Shown here in pieces: positions 52,700 through 61,691 of a stretch of DNA of 64,000 nt; the stretch's first letter is position 1; every line of letters begins with the position of its first letter. The position numbers and the translations under genes are program-made. This DNA comes from Bradyrhizobium sp. SZCCT0148. Lineage in GTDB: Bacteria; Pseudomonadota; Alphaproteobacteria; Rhizobiales; Xanthobacteraceae. Below the pieces are notes generated by a model that worked only from the letters and a program-made list of their open reading frames with translations, did not search any database and was not told the DNA's origin. The stretch lies in assembly GCF_018129985.1 (NCBI RefSeq), contig NZ_JAFCKT010000014.1, positions 62,001 to 126,000 on the forward strand, in the 5' to 3' direction.

Positions 52700-53761
52700 G
52701 TGATCAGGTTTGGCCTGCTGGGATGTGGGCGAATAGCAAAGCGTCATTCTGACCTGCTTGGCCGCAATCAAATTGCCGGCGCTAAACTGGTGGCTGTCTG
52801 CGACACCGACCGAGCGCGCGCTGATGCTGTTGCTACTAAATTCGGTGTATTTTCTCACTACAATGCAGAAGACCTGTTATCTCGCGTGGATATTGACGCT
52901 GTAGCGGTACTAACCCCAAGTGGCCTTCATCCTAAACATGCCATCGCGTGCGCGAGAGCTGGAAAACATGTGGTGGTGGAGAAGCCGATGGCCCTGCGCC
53001 TTCAAGATGCCGACGATATGATCCGGGCTTGCGATGAGGCTGGGGTGAAGCTTTTTGTGGTCAAGCAGAATAGGTTTAACGTACCTATCTTAAAGGCGCG
53101 CGATGCACTCGATGCGGGTCGGTTCGGAAAGCTCGTATTGGGCACCGTAAGGGTGCGTTGGTGCCGGGACCAAGCCTACTATGATCAGGATGCATGGCGC
53201 GGCACTTGGGCATATGATGGTGGAGTACTTACCAACCAAGCCAGTCATCACATCGACATGCTGGAATGGTTCTTCGGTGATGTCGTCAGTGTTCATGCAC
53301 GAGGTATTACGGCACTTGTAAATACTGAGACGGAAGACACCGCTGTAGCGACGCTAAAATTCAGAAGTGGCGCTCTAGGCATAATTGAGGCCACGACTGC
53401 TGCGCGTCCGGTGGACCTTGAAGGCTCTCTTTCGATTTTGGGTGAAGGAGGAGTTGTGGAAGTTGGCGGATTTGCGATGAACCAAATTCGCCACTGGCGC
53501 TTCAAGGCTGAGCTACCTGCGGACAGGGAAGTCATTGAAAGGTTCTCCGTGAACCCGCCGAATGTCTACGGCTTTGGCCATCAAGCCTACTATCAGCACG
53601 TCGTCGAGTGTCTTTCCAACCGCCGCGCAGCCCTCGTCGATGGACTTGAAGGTCGGAAAAGCCTGGAGCTCATTTCAGCACTTTATGAATCTATCGAGAC
53701 CGGAGAGGAAGTCGCCTTGCGCTTCATGCCGCGGCGGAGCCGGCTCGGGGTCGGCATGTGA
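52700..53761 (+). CDS. Gfo/Idh/MocA oxidoreductase, WbpB/WlbA-like 3-dehydrogenase
   Basis: 353 residues from a GTG with AAGGAG 6 nt upstream. The Rossmann start GLLGCGRIAKRHSDLLG and the signature VVEKPMALRLQDADDM (about residues 93-108) are followed by WAYDGGVLTNQASHHIDMLE, a segment conserved in WlbA/WbpB-type UDP-GlcNAc(A) 3-dehydrogenases. Such an enzyme would supply the 3-keto sugar for the WbpE-like aminotransferase and WbpD-like acetyltransferase at 28269-29827, although these are 23 kb apart. Its low GC and isolated position resemble those of that pair. Exact substrate unknown. Confidence 0.88.
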   Translation: MIRFGLLGCGRIAKRHSDLLGRNQIAGAKLVAVCDTDRARADAVATKFGVFSHYNAEDLLSRVDIDAVAVLTPSGLHPKHAIACARAGKHVVVEKPMALRLQDADDMIRACDEAGVKLFVVKQNRFNVPILKARDALDAGRFGKLVLGTVRVRWCRDQAYYDQDAWRGTWAYDGGVLTNQASHHIDMLEWFFGDVVSVHARGITALVNTETEDTAVATLKFRSGALGIIEATTAARPVDLEGSLSILGEGGVVEVGGFAMNQIRHWRFKAELPADREVIERFSVNPPNVYGFGHQAYYQHVVECLSNRRAALVDGLEGRKSLELISALYESIETGEEVALRFMPRRSRLGVGM

Positions 53762-53971
53762 AGCAGCCGACACACGTTCCACGGATAAAGCGGTGACGTG
53801 GTGCTTGGCAAACGCATGATAGTTCAACGGTCCTTGTGCGTGGTGAAACTGGCGAGATATTGCAATCGCAACTATTTTGCCCCATTCTTAACGGCTGAAT
53901 TTTGCCCCGGATCGGTTGCCTTTGACTACCTAGGTCCAAGCGAGAGTTTAGATTAGGATAAGGCTAGTCAA

Positions 53972-54220
53972 ATGCTTAGTTTTTTCTCTCGGCTCCAAGG
54001 GAAATTTAAAAGGATGAGGATGGCTCACAAAGAAGTCTGGCGTCGTCGACGACAGATCAGGGGATGGAAGCGTATGCTGCTTGCTTGTCACGAATGGGCT
54101 GACAGCATTGATCACGCAGATTCGAGACTAGCTCTTCTGTCAATGGCCGAGAATTACCGGAATGCGATCAATAATTCACGCGGAGATTCAAATCGGCCGC
54201 CCCGAGCATCAAGTTCTTGA
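53972..54220 (+). CDS. Small basic hypothetical protein
   Basis: 82 residues with an Arg/Lys-rich N-terminal half (FKRMRMAHKEVWRRRRQIRG) and an acidic/helical middle. A possible RBS (AGGATAAGG) lies 14-20 nt upstream, slightly far. No domain is recognised. It lies in a low-GC, gene-poor stretch. Confidence 0.35.
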   Translation: MLSFFSRLQGKFKRMRMAHKEVWRRRRQIRGWKRMLLACHEWADSIDHADSRLALLSMAENYRNAINNSRGDSNRPPRASSS

Positions 54221-54504
54221 AATAACTGGGAAAAACGACAAAAGTCAAGTTCCTAACGGTTTGTTAACTATAGTATTTCAAGCTCTACTTAAGCTACGCT
54301 TAAGGAAGCTATGAGCCAGACCGCTCGTTCAATAGTACTCGAATATGATGTCCGGCTACGGCCTCCTCGCGGCGGCCGTCAGTTTGTTATCTGCTACAAG
54401 AACAATCTCAACCAACCATCTTCCGAGGCGATATTGCAGCCTGCACGAGAGGGTTGCCAAATTGAGAAGATTCGCCGCAAGATTGGATCATGTAGGAGGA
54501 GGCA

Positions 54505-54843
54505 ATGTCTTCACTCGACATCGCGAGACCGCGCCAGCGCGGCTCCTGGCCGTTGACCATCCAAGTCTGCCCTACGATAATCGATGGAATAGCCTACTGG
54601 CTCCTAAAATGGGTAGTGCTTTTGGCAGACGGGATAGTTAGAAAATGCCCGATCCTAATTGAAAAAAGCGCCCAAGGCATGTTGCATTCTGGGAGGATAA
54701 GCCTCTCAGAAAAACAGGGGATGGATGGATGGCATCTCGCTGAGGACAAGGCTGGATATTTGTATGCATATTTCGATGATTCGAGTTCCCGCGGTAGTGC
54801 TGAAATCGATGAGACGGAAAGCTCGCTTCTCCCGCAGTTATAG
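54505..54843 (+). CDS. Hypothetical protein with strong Shine-Dalgarno
   Basis: 112 residues. The ATG at 54505 has a near-perfect SD (TAGGAGGAGG) ending a few bases upstream, which makes translation likely although other frames overlap. The N-terminus has a hydrophobic segment (IIDGIAYWLLKWVVLLAD, about 25-42); the C-terminal part is Ser/Asp/Glu-rich and ends in a polar tail. No family is recognised. An alternative frame opening at 54345 overlaps it but lacks an RBS. Confidence 0.45.
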   Translation: MSSLDIARPRQRGSWPLTIQVCPTIIDGIAYWLLKWVVLLADGIVRKCPILIEKSAQGMLHSGRISLSEKQGMDGWHLAEDKAGYLYAYFDDSSSRGSAEIDETESSLLPQL

Positions 54844-55002
54844 TGAGAGCGATGGACCAATAAGTAATGTTGGGATGCAGTGATTCGACTTAGCCATGCT
54901 TTTTGGATTGTACTGATGCAAGGTCCTAAGCTTGCAGTTCGATGGAAGCGCCAGGAACGGCCGCTTGGCTCATGTGTCGCGCCTATCTAGCTCCATCAAG
55001 TC

Positions 55003-55989
55003 TCACTTGTTCAAGCCAACCTCTGAGGCGTTTGAGAGGCCATTGAGAGCTTGCTCAATCGCTCTGGCGACCATTACCGCGGAACGCTCATCCATATGCA
55101 TACCGTCTGGCCATCGCAGTTCGCTCTTAGCCAGTGTCAGGTGTAGCCAATCCTGCGAATTACCAAAGCGGTCAGATGCGAACTGACGCGTTTCGCGAAC
55201 AAGCTGCCCATGCTCCAGCAGGTCCGCGTAAGGCAGTTCAAAAAGCAGAACCCGTGCGCCCCCACTTCGTGCCGCTGATACCAGCAGCGCAAGCTCATCG
55301 ATATTACTTTCTAATGCGGCAGTCACGTCCTGGTCAAAAGCTTTAGCCGCCCGGGCAAGGTAAATTTGGTTGTTGTATTCAACAGCTGGCGCAGCCAACA
55401 GCCGATTAGCTGCCGCATTTGATGCGTTGCGTTTCCGCTGAGCGTGCTGCCAATTTTCGTACGCCGCGACCGCCATGCGGACAGGGCGAAAGAGGGGATT
55501 GGTCCTAGCACGCGAAAAACTCTCGATCAGTCTCTCATCGGCCTCTTTAGACAGCAAATTCGACTCGACCAAAATTGTCCTGGGAAGCCTCTGGCTATCT
55601 AGGAGCAGGAAACGCAAACCGGTCAAAGGAGAGCCTCCACCAATCGCAAGATTTCGTACATCTAGCCCGTCGAAATAATCCTCTCTGATCCGTGCAGTCA
55701 GTGAGCTTCCCAAAAGAACGGCCTCAGGAATGGGCTCACTCACATAACGATTTAGGGCGACAAGCGCTCCGTCTCGGGCTGTTATCGCAGGCGCTTGCAT
55801 CCAACTGGGCAGGAATGGTTTTGCAGCAACGCAAACCCCCAGAATGACCGCCGCCGCGACCGCGCACTTGAGGGTCCACCTAACGCTGCTTTCATTATGC
55901 ATTTGCGAGCCACTAGCATCCAAGGATTTACTCGGCAAACCGCCCCTGACGGGATGTTTGAGCCCCCTAGTGCGGTCGTCGGAACGCAT
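55003..55989 (-). CDS. Membrane-anchored SGNH/GDSL-like hydrolase-fold protein
   Basis: 328 residues; AGGA 5 nt before the ATG at 55989 supports this start (an ATG at 55902 is the alternative). An N-terminal membrane anchor (about 38-57) is followed by blocks resembling an SGNH fold: block I LLGSSLTARI (92-101, GSS where GDS is usual), block II AIGGGSPLTG, and block V DGMHMD (about 293-298). The residues needed for a Ser-Asp-His centre are arguably present. Such proteins can act on acetylated polysaccharides; the role here is unknown. It lies 18 nt after the start side of no other gene and just downstream of the secreted protein gene at 56007. Confidence 0.7.
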   Translation of the reverse strand: MRSDDRTRGLKHPVRGGLPSKSLDASGSQMHNESSVRWTLKCAVAAAVILGVCVAAKPFLPSWMQAPAITARDGALVALNRYVSEPIPEAVLLGSSLTARIREDYFDGLDVRNLAIGGGSPLTGLRFLLLDSQRLPRTILVESNLLSKEADERLIESFSRARTNPLFRPVRMAVAAYENWQHAQRKRNASNAAANRLLAAPAVEYNNQIYLARAAKAFDQDVTAALESNIDELALLVSAARSGGARVLLFELPYADLLEHGQLVRETRQFASDRFGNSQDWLHLTLAKSELRWPDGMHMDERSAVMVARAIEQALNGLSNASEVGLNK

Positions 55990-56006
55990 ACTTTCCTACG
56001 CGATCG

Positions 56007-56753
56007 TCAACTCAGAATTCGGATTTGAATGTCCTCAATGCGAGCGAACTTGACAAACTGTCGGTGAAAGTTCTCATTTCGGCCAAACGCTAGCACATCG
56101 ATTTGGTTGGGTTTGTTGAGGAAAACGTACGCCAAGTAACATCCGCAAAACGTCGAAGTGTCCGGAATGTTTACTAAGTCTTGAGGAATGAGAACTGGTC
56201 CGCTCTCGATTTGAAACGCACCGGCGCGTCTGCTGATGTGGCTGACTGGAAACTCTAAAATCCAAAGCTCACTACCCTTCACCGTCAGTCGAGCTGATAA
56301 GGGCCACTGCCGCTCAATCTCCGCTTGGTCTATGGCCTCTGGATCGACGGGACTTGATTTGCGCTGCGGCGCGAAGATATCAAACAACGAGAATGCAGTA
56401 TCGTTATCAGCTTCGCTATCTTCAATTTCTGAAGCTCCACCCCTCCTAATAATCGCATGACGTTTTTGCGTAGCGACTAGCTGATACGAGTAAGGCGGGT
56501 CTTTCGGCAAACGGCCCATCCCGAAGATTTCCCCTGCCATTACAGCAGGCGCTAAATAGATACCATCCGTTCCCTCACAACAGGCCGCAGCAACAACCCG
56601 CCAGCTTCCTTTGATACCCGCCTTCGTCGTCCAGAAAATGCGCGCTCGCTCGAAATCTAAAGCTTGCATTGACGATGCTTCCGAGCAGCGACCAAGAGCT
56701 GCGGCGATACTGGCAGAACCTCCGACAAGCAGTGCAGAACGTCGATTTATCAT
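56007..56753 (-). CDS. Secreted hypothetical protein
   Basis: 248 residues. The N-terminus MINRRSALLVGGSASIAAAL has a twin-arginine-like RR and a hydrophobic stretch, consistent with export. The mature part has no recognised domain. It includes RIFWTTKAGIKGSWRVVAAA and several cysteines (AACCEG, FCGCYLAY). It precedes the SGNH-like gene on the same strand with a 17-nt gap, so the two are probably cotranscribed and both face the periplasm. Function unknown. Confidence 0.6.
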   Translation of the reverse strand: MINRRSALLVGGSASIAAALGRCSEASSMQALDFERARIFWTTKAGIKGSWRVVAAACCEGTDGIYLAPAVMAGEIFGMGRLPKDPPYSYQLVATQKRHAIIRRGGASEIEDSEADNDTAFSLFDIFAPQRKSSPVDPEAIDQAEIERQWPLSARLTVKGSELWILEFPVSHISRRAGAFQIESGPVLIPQDLVNIPDTSTFCGCYLAYVFLNKPNQIDVLAFGRNENFHRQFVKFARIEDIQIRILS

Positions 56754-57318
56754 TGAGCGATCCCAGGGTGGATGAACTGCCTTCTCGATGGCCGGCCGGC
56801 TCGGCGACTTCCTAGCGCTACGATAGCCGATAGTCCAAGAAGAAAGTAGCCGGAAGCGCCGGAATGGTTGGTGGTCACTGGCGGGGAAACAATGATGACA
56901 TTGATGTTGGCGCTCCAGTTATCGCTATGCTCGCTTTGCTCTCGGTCGCTGCGTCAATCTCGCAGGTGCGACCACAGTGGACATAAGATCTCTCTGCGAT
57001 TTGTCCGGAGCGGCAGGACTAAAAAGTAGCCTGCTGGCCGTGCGTGTACGGGGGATGTCGAGAGAGCTTGGGACGGGGCGCAAGTCAGGCCGTTCGTCCT
57101 CGATGGACGCGGAGCGGGGCGCCGACTGCACCAAGGATTGTCTAATACTGCGGAGTTCACCTCTCTCTTACCGACGCAAACAACCGCCCGCGTGAACCGG
57201 CTATTTCGGAGTCGTCCATGAAAGATCGGCTAGCTTTCGAGCCGACGGGGGTTCTCGAGGCACATGCGTACCACTCACAAATCCGCGATGGCGTTTGGCC
57301 AAACGCTGCTGACAAACT
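56754..57318. other. Intergenic stretch
   Basis: About 565 bases between the secreted protein and the GT-C-like gene. Short plus-strand frames (56977-57195 and 57218-57445) have no RBS or motif and partly shadow the neighbouring gene. It contains the promoter of the 56753 gene. Nothing else was recognised. Confidence 0.5.
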
Positions 57319-58503
57319 TCACTTAGCACTAGCGCTACAAAATCCCTCTGCGTCGGAAGACAGCCTCGCCGTTTCCTCGCGAGGCCGCATCAACCGAGCG
57401 AACGAAAGCGTCCACATGGAGAGCATCGCAATTGGAACGGCATAGTAGGGCGTGAAGATTGGATGACTTAGAAAGAAGCCGAGATTGATTAAGAGATTGC
57501 CTGCAACGAGGATGCCGATTTGACGTGCTGACCCACCGACGGCACGCAGCAACCACAAGGTCCACCCGATCACCAGTGCGATCAGGAGCGACTGCGTATC
57601 ACGCAAATACTGCCCGAGAACCGTGACGCTAAATCCGGGACCAACGGCGTCGGTTGCGCCGTATGTCGTGGCAAACGGGCTACCGGCGTTAATCGCCTGG
57701 GCAATCAGCGTCGGCAACATTCCGATAGCAACGCCGACTCCAAAACCGAAGCCATCAAGAAATTTCGCTAACGTGCGCGACCTCAGGAAGGTCACGGCGA
57801 GAAACACGCAATAGCCGGCCGCGAGCAGGATGTTAGCCAGCCTGAAATTTACCGACACTCCGAGCAGGACGCCTATGATTCCAATCAGCCACGGGCTCTG
57901 CCGCGTCCTGGTAAGCCATAAGGCCGTTAGAAAGCCAAGAATGCCGCAGAGCACCAGGGTAGGCGCCACCGAATAGCTCGCCTTCCCTGGGTTGATCATT
58001 CCATAGACGGTGAGCGCTCCGAAGAGGCCAGCCCCAATTACGGGAGGCAACTCCTTTGCCATGAAGATGCCCACGAGTGCGAAGCCGCAAACGATTGAGC
58101 TGGCGGTGATGTAGAGCGGGGTCACCTGGAAGCCTTGCGGGAACGCCGCCAACAAAAAGCCGGTTCCAGGCGGGTATTGCAGAACGATCTTACCGCCCGA
58201 CTTTTCAACGTGGCACGGCCACCGTTTAGGACTTTCGGGATCTGGAAACCCAATTTCCTGCAACCTGCTTACAAAATGCTGGTCGTCGTCCATCGTTACA
58301 TCTGTGTTGAACCCGTTGAAGCCAAAGCGTTGAAAAAGATGAGCCTGTCTCAAGTAACAGACATCGTCATAGACGCCTCGGGCCTCGCTCCAGCGCAACA
58401 TCGTAACCGTGTGGCTAGCGAGCACCGCCAAGCATACAAAACTCAGGACAAATTTGGCGGCCGTCAATGGCAAGCTCATTGATTCGCGCGAAATTATCTG
58501 CAT
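57319..58503 (-). CDS. Polytopic membrane protein, GT-C (PMT/GT39-like) glycosyltransferase-like
   Basis: 394 residues with about nine to eleven hydrophobic helices. After the first helix comes the acidic pair D46-D47 in ARGVYDDVCYLRQA, the position of the catalytic DD/DE motif in GT-C enzymes, then a periplasmic loop with LQYPPGTGFLLAAF, seen in PMT-like proteins. GT-C enzymes transfer sugars from polyprenyl-phosphate donors on the periplasmic side. The length is short for the class and the acceptor is unknown. It is an isolated gene in a low-GC stretch, but could act on the glycan made by this locus. Confidence 0.75.
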   Translation of the reverse strand: MQIISRESMSLPLTAAKFVLSFVCLAVLASHTVTMLRWSEARGVYDDVCYLRQAHLFQRFGFNGFNTDVTMDDDQHFVSRLQEIGFPDPESPKRWPCHVEKSGGKIVLQYPPGTGFLLAAFPQGFQVTPLYITASSIVCGFALVGIFMAKELPPVIGAGLFGALTVYGMINPGKASYSVAPTLVLCGILGFLTALWLTRTRQSPWLIGIIGVLLGVSVNFRLANILLAAGYCVFLAVTFLRSRTLAKFLDGFGFGVGVAIGMLPTLIAQAINAGSPFATTYGATDAVGPGFSVTVLGQYLRDTQSLLIALVIGWTLWLLRAVGGSARQIGILVAGNLLINLGFFLSHPIFTPYYAVPIAMLSMWTLSFARLMRPREETARLSSDAEGFCSASAK

Positions 58504-59663
58504 TTTCTCAGCTCCCGTGCAAAATTAACCCGGCCAGCGCGGGGACCGCAAGCATTCCATTTTTATGAGAGATTCACCTCCGGCGACCAACGTATTGCTC
58601 ACGCAGATAACCGGCCCGATGAAAACTACTTCGGTCAATGCCCGGCATGGGCGTGCATGGTACAGCCGTATGTGCTCGAAGACGTCCTGAGTTGACTTGA
58701 CGAGTGACCAAGTTACACGGCCCCCTTCACTCGAGGAGCCAGCGGCCGCCAAGGTATACGGCGCCTAAGGCGATGCGGTATTCCGTACAACCAATCATGA
58801 GAGCATAAAGCGGTGCCGCCTCTGACACCGTTTTCATCTAACCTTTGCTTTCCTTCGAAACAGCCAAATTACGACCGCATTCGCCTCGTCAAGCATGCGG
58901 GAAGCAAGCAGCCCTAGTGTTGCCCTGGTGCACGAAGGCGTGGTTCGTTCCGAGTAGCCCGGTTCGGCGAAGTGGACGATGCTATTCTTTACGTCTACGC
59001 CCCGGATGATAACTGCAGGGGTGGAAATTGAAGACGAGTTTGCGCTGCACATCTCAATCATAGCCTGGAAGATCGTGAGATCAACAGCCACGCCGGAAAC
59101 ATGTCATCCACCAGGTATAAACTAGGGACGTCAGCCATCAGCGCTGGTGTGTCCTAGCTGAGGTCGGGCGTTCCACCCATGAGGAGGTAATTGCTCCACC
59201 CCCCCCCAATTTTCATTTGAAAGCGCTTTTGCGCAGTGACATGAGCACTTTCCTCGGATCTAGGCGCCGACAGTTTTTGATATCAAATGACGTATTTCCA
59301 GCTCTTAGGCATCCCCTGTGTTTTCTGCTTCCAAATCATCTCGTATTCGGCGCAACAGTAAGACTCAGAGCTCAGCTGCGAAAAAGCTACTTCTAAGCCG
59401 CCCTTTTGCTGATAACTTACGGCTATACTTCGTGGCCATTGGATGCATTCTTGCGTATCGTTGCAGCAAGGACTGTTAAGTGGCCCAACGTGATGAGGGT
59501 ATGATTTCTTAATCTGATGACGGCCTCGATGATTTGGTTCACATCAACGCTGTACAAAAGGCGCGCTACAATGACATGCTAGCCAGAGAGCGCATTAGCT
59601 GAGACTCAGGGAAGTTTGGCCAACGCCTCTTTGCACACGAGAAACGCAGGTTAGTTTTCCCAT
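58504..59663. other. Gene-poor stretch
   Basis: About 1.2 kb with no convincing gene. A frame at 58834-59091 (minus, GTG) gives 85 residues without motif. A run of nine C's occurs at 59199-59207 shortly after a GAGGAGG sequence. GC is low and the sequence seems decayed. Confidence 0.45.
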
Positions 59664-59783
59664 ATGATAATCTTTAGGAATTCTAGCAAGGTATTCAGCA
59701 AGTTGGGCATATTGGTCGCTTTTGGTGTAATGATATGGCTGCTTGCGAAAATCTGGGGCTTATTGCTCGCACTTGGTGGTTGA
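59664..59783 (+). CDS. Candidate 39-residue membrane miniprotein
   Basis: An ATG frame of 39 codons encodes a short basic N-terminus and one hydrophobic helix (LGILVAFGVMIWLLAKIW) ending LLALGG. This is the profile of small single-span membrane proteins. No clear RBS is visible upstream, so the call rests on composition alone. Confidence 0.25.
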   Translation: MIIFRNSSKVFSKLGILVAFGVMIWLLAKIWGLLLALGG

Positions 59784-59856
59784 CTGAAGATCTACCGTGG
59801 CAGGCTGCTTAGTAGGTCGCCACCCGCGATTGGCCAATTTAGCTTATCGGTCGCAA

Positions 59857-60639
59857 CTAAGGTGGCATTGCAAAAACGGCATTTCCGGTGATCCAGACAA
59901 CGGCGAGACCGATCCATTCTCGAGAAGCGGTTTTCAGCTGTCCTAAACGTTTCAATGGGTCCAGACGCCAAAAGCTCTCGATGCCGGTTTGCCAATCCGT
60001 CGGAACCGGTTCAACAACGAATCCGACCTTGTGAAAGAGTTTTACCGAGCGCGGCATGTGGTAGGCGGAAGTCACTAGCAACCATCGATCACCCAGTTTC
60101 GGCGACGCCAATTGTTTAGCGCGAACGGCATTCTCCGCTGTATTCCGCGCGTCTCGTTCTATCTCGACGCGGCTTCGTGAAATTCCGAGGTCCTCGAATG
60201 CTTGAGCGGCAAAATCGGCTTCGCGAATGTCGTTGCCGGTCAAATTGCTGCTACCGCCTGTGTAAATGAGGCGAGCATCTGGATATTGCCGGGCCAACTT
60301 TGCAGCAGCAATGAGTCGCGCGAACCCTCGATCTGGAACCGTTTCACCTCGCTCCGCTGAGAGATATTCATCGATGCCGCCACCCAACACTACGATTCCG
60401 GTGGGAGCTTCAGGCGTCGGGCTCCAAGCCGGAAATCTATTCTCGAGCGGCACGAGCATGGCTGCGCCGAGGGGGAGCAATCCACAAACAGCCAGAGCAT
60501 AAAAGGCGCCAAGAATCAAACGAGTTCCAAATCCTGAATGGTGGGTGAGGACAAGCGCTAAGCCAATAACTCCGAGGGAGAAAAATAAGTCTGGCGGTAG
60601 CAGCAGCTTGCCGACTGTTTTGGAGATGACGAAGTACAT
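59857..60639 (-). CDS. YdcF/ElyC/SanA-family (DUF218) membrane protein
   Basis: 260 residues from the ATG at 60639, which has AAGGTG just upstream. Two N-terminal helices (about 12-35 and 42-60) are followed by the DUF218 domain: IVVLGGGIDEYLSAERGE, ARLIYTGGSSNLTGNDIREA and LLVTSAYHMPRSVKLFHKVG. ElyC and SanA homologues in E. coli act in envelope integrity and undecaprenyl-phosphate-related processes, so a link to lipid-linked glycans is possible. A 38-residue frame at 60739 lies upstream on the same strand. Confidence 0.9.
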   Translation of the reverse strand: MYFVISKTVGKLLLPPDLFFSLGVIGLALVLTHHSGFGTRLILGAFYALAVCGLLPLGAAMLVPLENRFPAWSPTPEAPTGIVVLGGGIDEYLSAERGETVPDRGFARLIAAAKLARQYPDARLIYTGGSSNLTGNDIREADFAAQAFEDLGISRSRVEIERDARNTAENAVRAKQLASPKLGDRWLLVTSAYHMPRSVKLFHKVGFVVEPVPTDWQTGIESFWRLDPLKRLGQLKTASREWIGLAVVWITGNAVFAMPP

Positions 60640-60738
60640 AGGACACCTTCTAGCCCGAACGGCAGAAGCTCGCCGGTTCGCGCTGTCGACGCCTACGACG
60701 GGCTGTGCCGGTGGGCACATCAATCTTCTTCAGTGAAG

Positions 60739-60855
60739 TCAGTTTTCCTCTTTAGGCTGACGCGAGAGGATCACAGTAACGGTTCGGCTGCTCGCCAGCC
60801 GTTTTGCGTCATATGTGTAGATATCTGTCAAGTGTTCGATAATCTTCTGGATCAT
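60739..60855 (-). CDS. Candidate 38-residue small protein upstream of the YdcF-like gene
   Basis: An ATG at 60855 with AGGA about 10 nt upstream opens a 38-codon frame. The product starts MIQKIIEHLTDIYTYDAKRL, has the central strand-like TVTVILSR and a charged tail (KEEN). It has no known family. Its stop lies 100 nt before the YdcF-like start, on the same strand, so cotranscription is possible. Confidence 0.3.
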   Translation of the reverse strand: MIQKIIEHLTDIYTYDAKRLASSRTVTVILSRQPKEEN

Positions 60856-61220
60856 ATGCTCACTTCCTCACGTTAGAAGCGTCGTCCCACGCGCCGCGTG
60901 GTTTGATTTCGGATCGGAAGTTGTAGCTTCCTCTACATCATCGGTGTCATTCATCCAATCTAGATCATTAACTTATCTTGATGGTCCGTACGTTGAGGCG
61001 TCACGCAGTTTTCTTCGATCTTAACGAAGCCTCAACGAGAAAGACTGCTAAACCATAGTCAGGCCGTCACCAGCATCTTCAATCTTTGCATTAGCTCCCG
61101 GTCGATTTGCGAGATCTTGCAGCCTCAGCACCATCCACCATCATCGAACGGCGAAGGTTGTTTACCTCCTTGAGCAACATCAGTCGACGAAGTTGTGCTC
61201 CGTTCAAAAGAGTCAAACAG
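60856..61220. other. Intergenic stretch at the edge of the phage-like module
   Basis: About 365 bases, AT-richer than the flanks, with no gene, tRNA or clear attachment site seen. It separates the YdcF-like gene from the end of the recombination module. Confidence 0.45.
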
Positions 61221-61691
61221 TTAGATGATCTCGCGCGCCTGGACGTAAACTTCCACGCTGATCGCGTGTTGATCGAAGCCATGCGCTCGAAGACGTGCGT
61301 CGATGTCGAGCGTGGCAGTTGGGTCTAGTTGCCAATCCAGAGCGTTATTTGTGGTGTAGATTGCGGCTACATCCAGGAATTCTGGGGCAATGCCTGCCAG
61401 ATCTACTCGGCGAAGTGTCATCTCGACGGCCTTTTGGCGATACGTGCTCAAGAGCCTGTGCCGCAAGACCCGGTAGCGTTGCATTTCCCAGGACAACTCA
61501 GCGATATCGATCGTGAGGAGCCACTCGGCGGCAGATTTGGGATCAAGGTCGCGGAAGATAACTGCCTGAAGAGCCTGATAGCGCTCGATGCTCTCTCCGG
61601 GGAGAAGTTGGGGCGGAGGACATAACGCTTCGTATTGAGGCGGCCAGATGCTGGCGGGATGCGGTTTGAGCAGATCGACCGGACCATTCAT
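61221..61691 (-). CDS. Hypothetical protein of the phage-type recombination module
   Basis: 156 residues from an ATG that overlaps the stop of the ERF gene (ATGA). It contains ALQAVIFRDLDPKSAAEWLL and EMQRYRVLRHRLLSTYRQKA, helical and charged, without a named domain. Such short proteins commonly follow ERF or YqaJ genes in rhizobial prophage remnants. Function unknown. Confidence 0.7.
   Translation of the reverse strand: MNGPVDLLKPHPASIWPPQYEALCPPPQLLPGESIERYQALQAVIFRDLDPKSAAEWLLTIDIAELSWEMQRYRVLRHRLLSTYRQKAVEMTLRRVDLAGIAPEFLDVAAIYTTNNALDWQLDPTATLDIDARLRAHGFDQHAISVEVYVQAREII

Noticed and set aside
59199..59207. C9 tract as a phase-variable switch
   Set aside because: It is not inside or directly before a credible gene.
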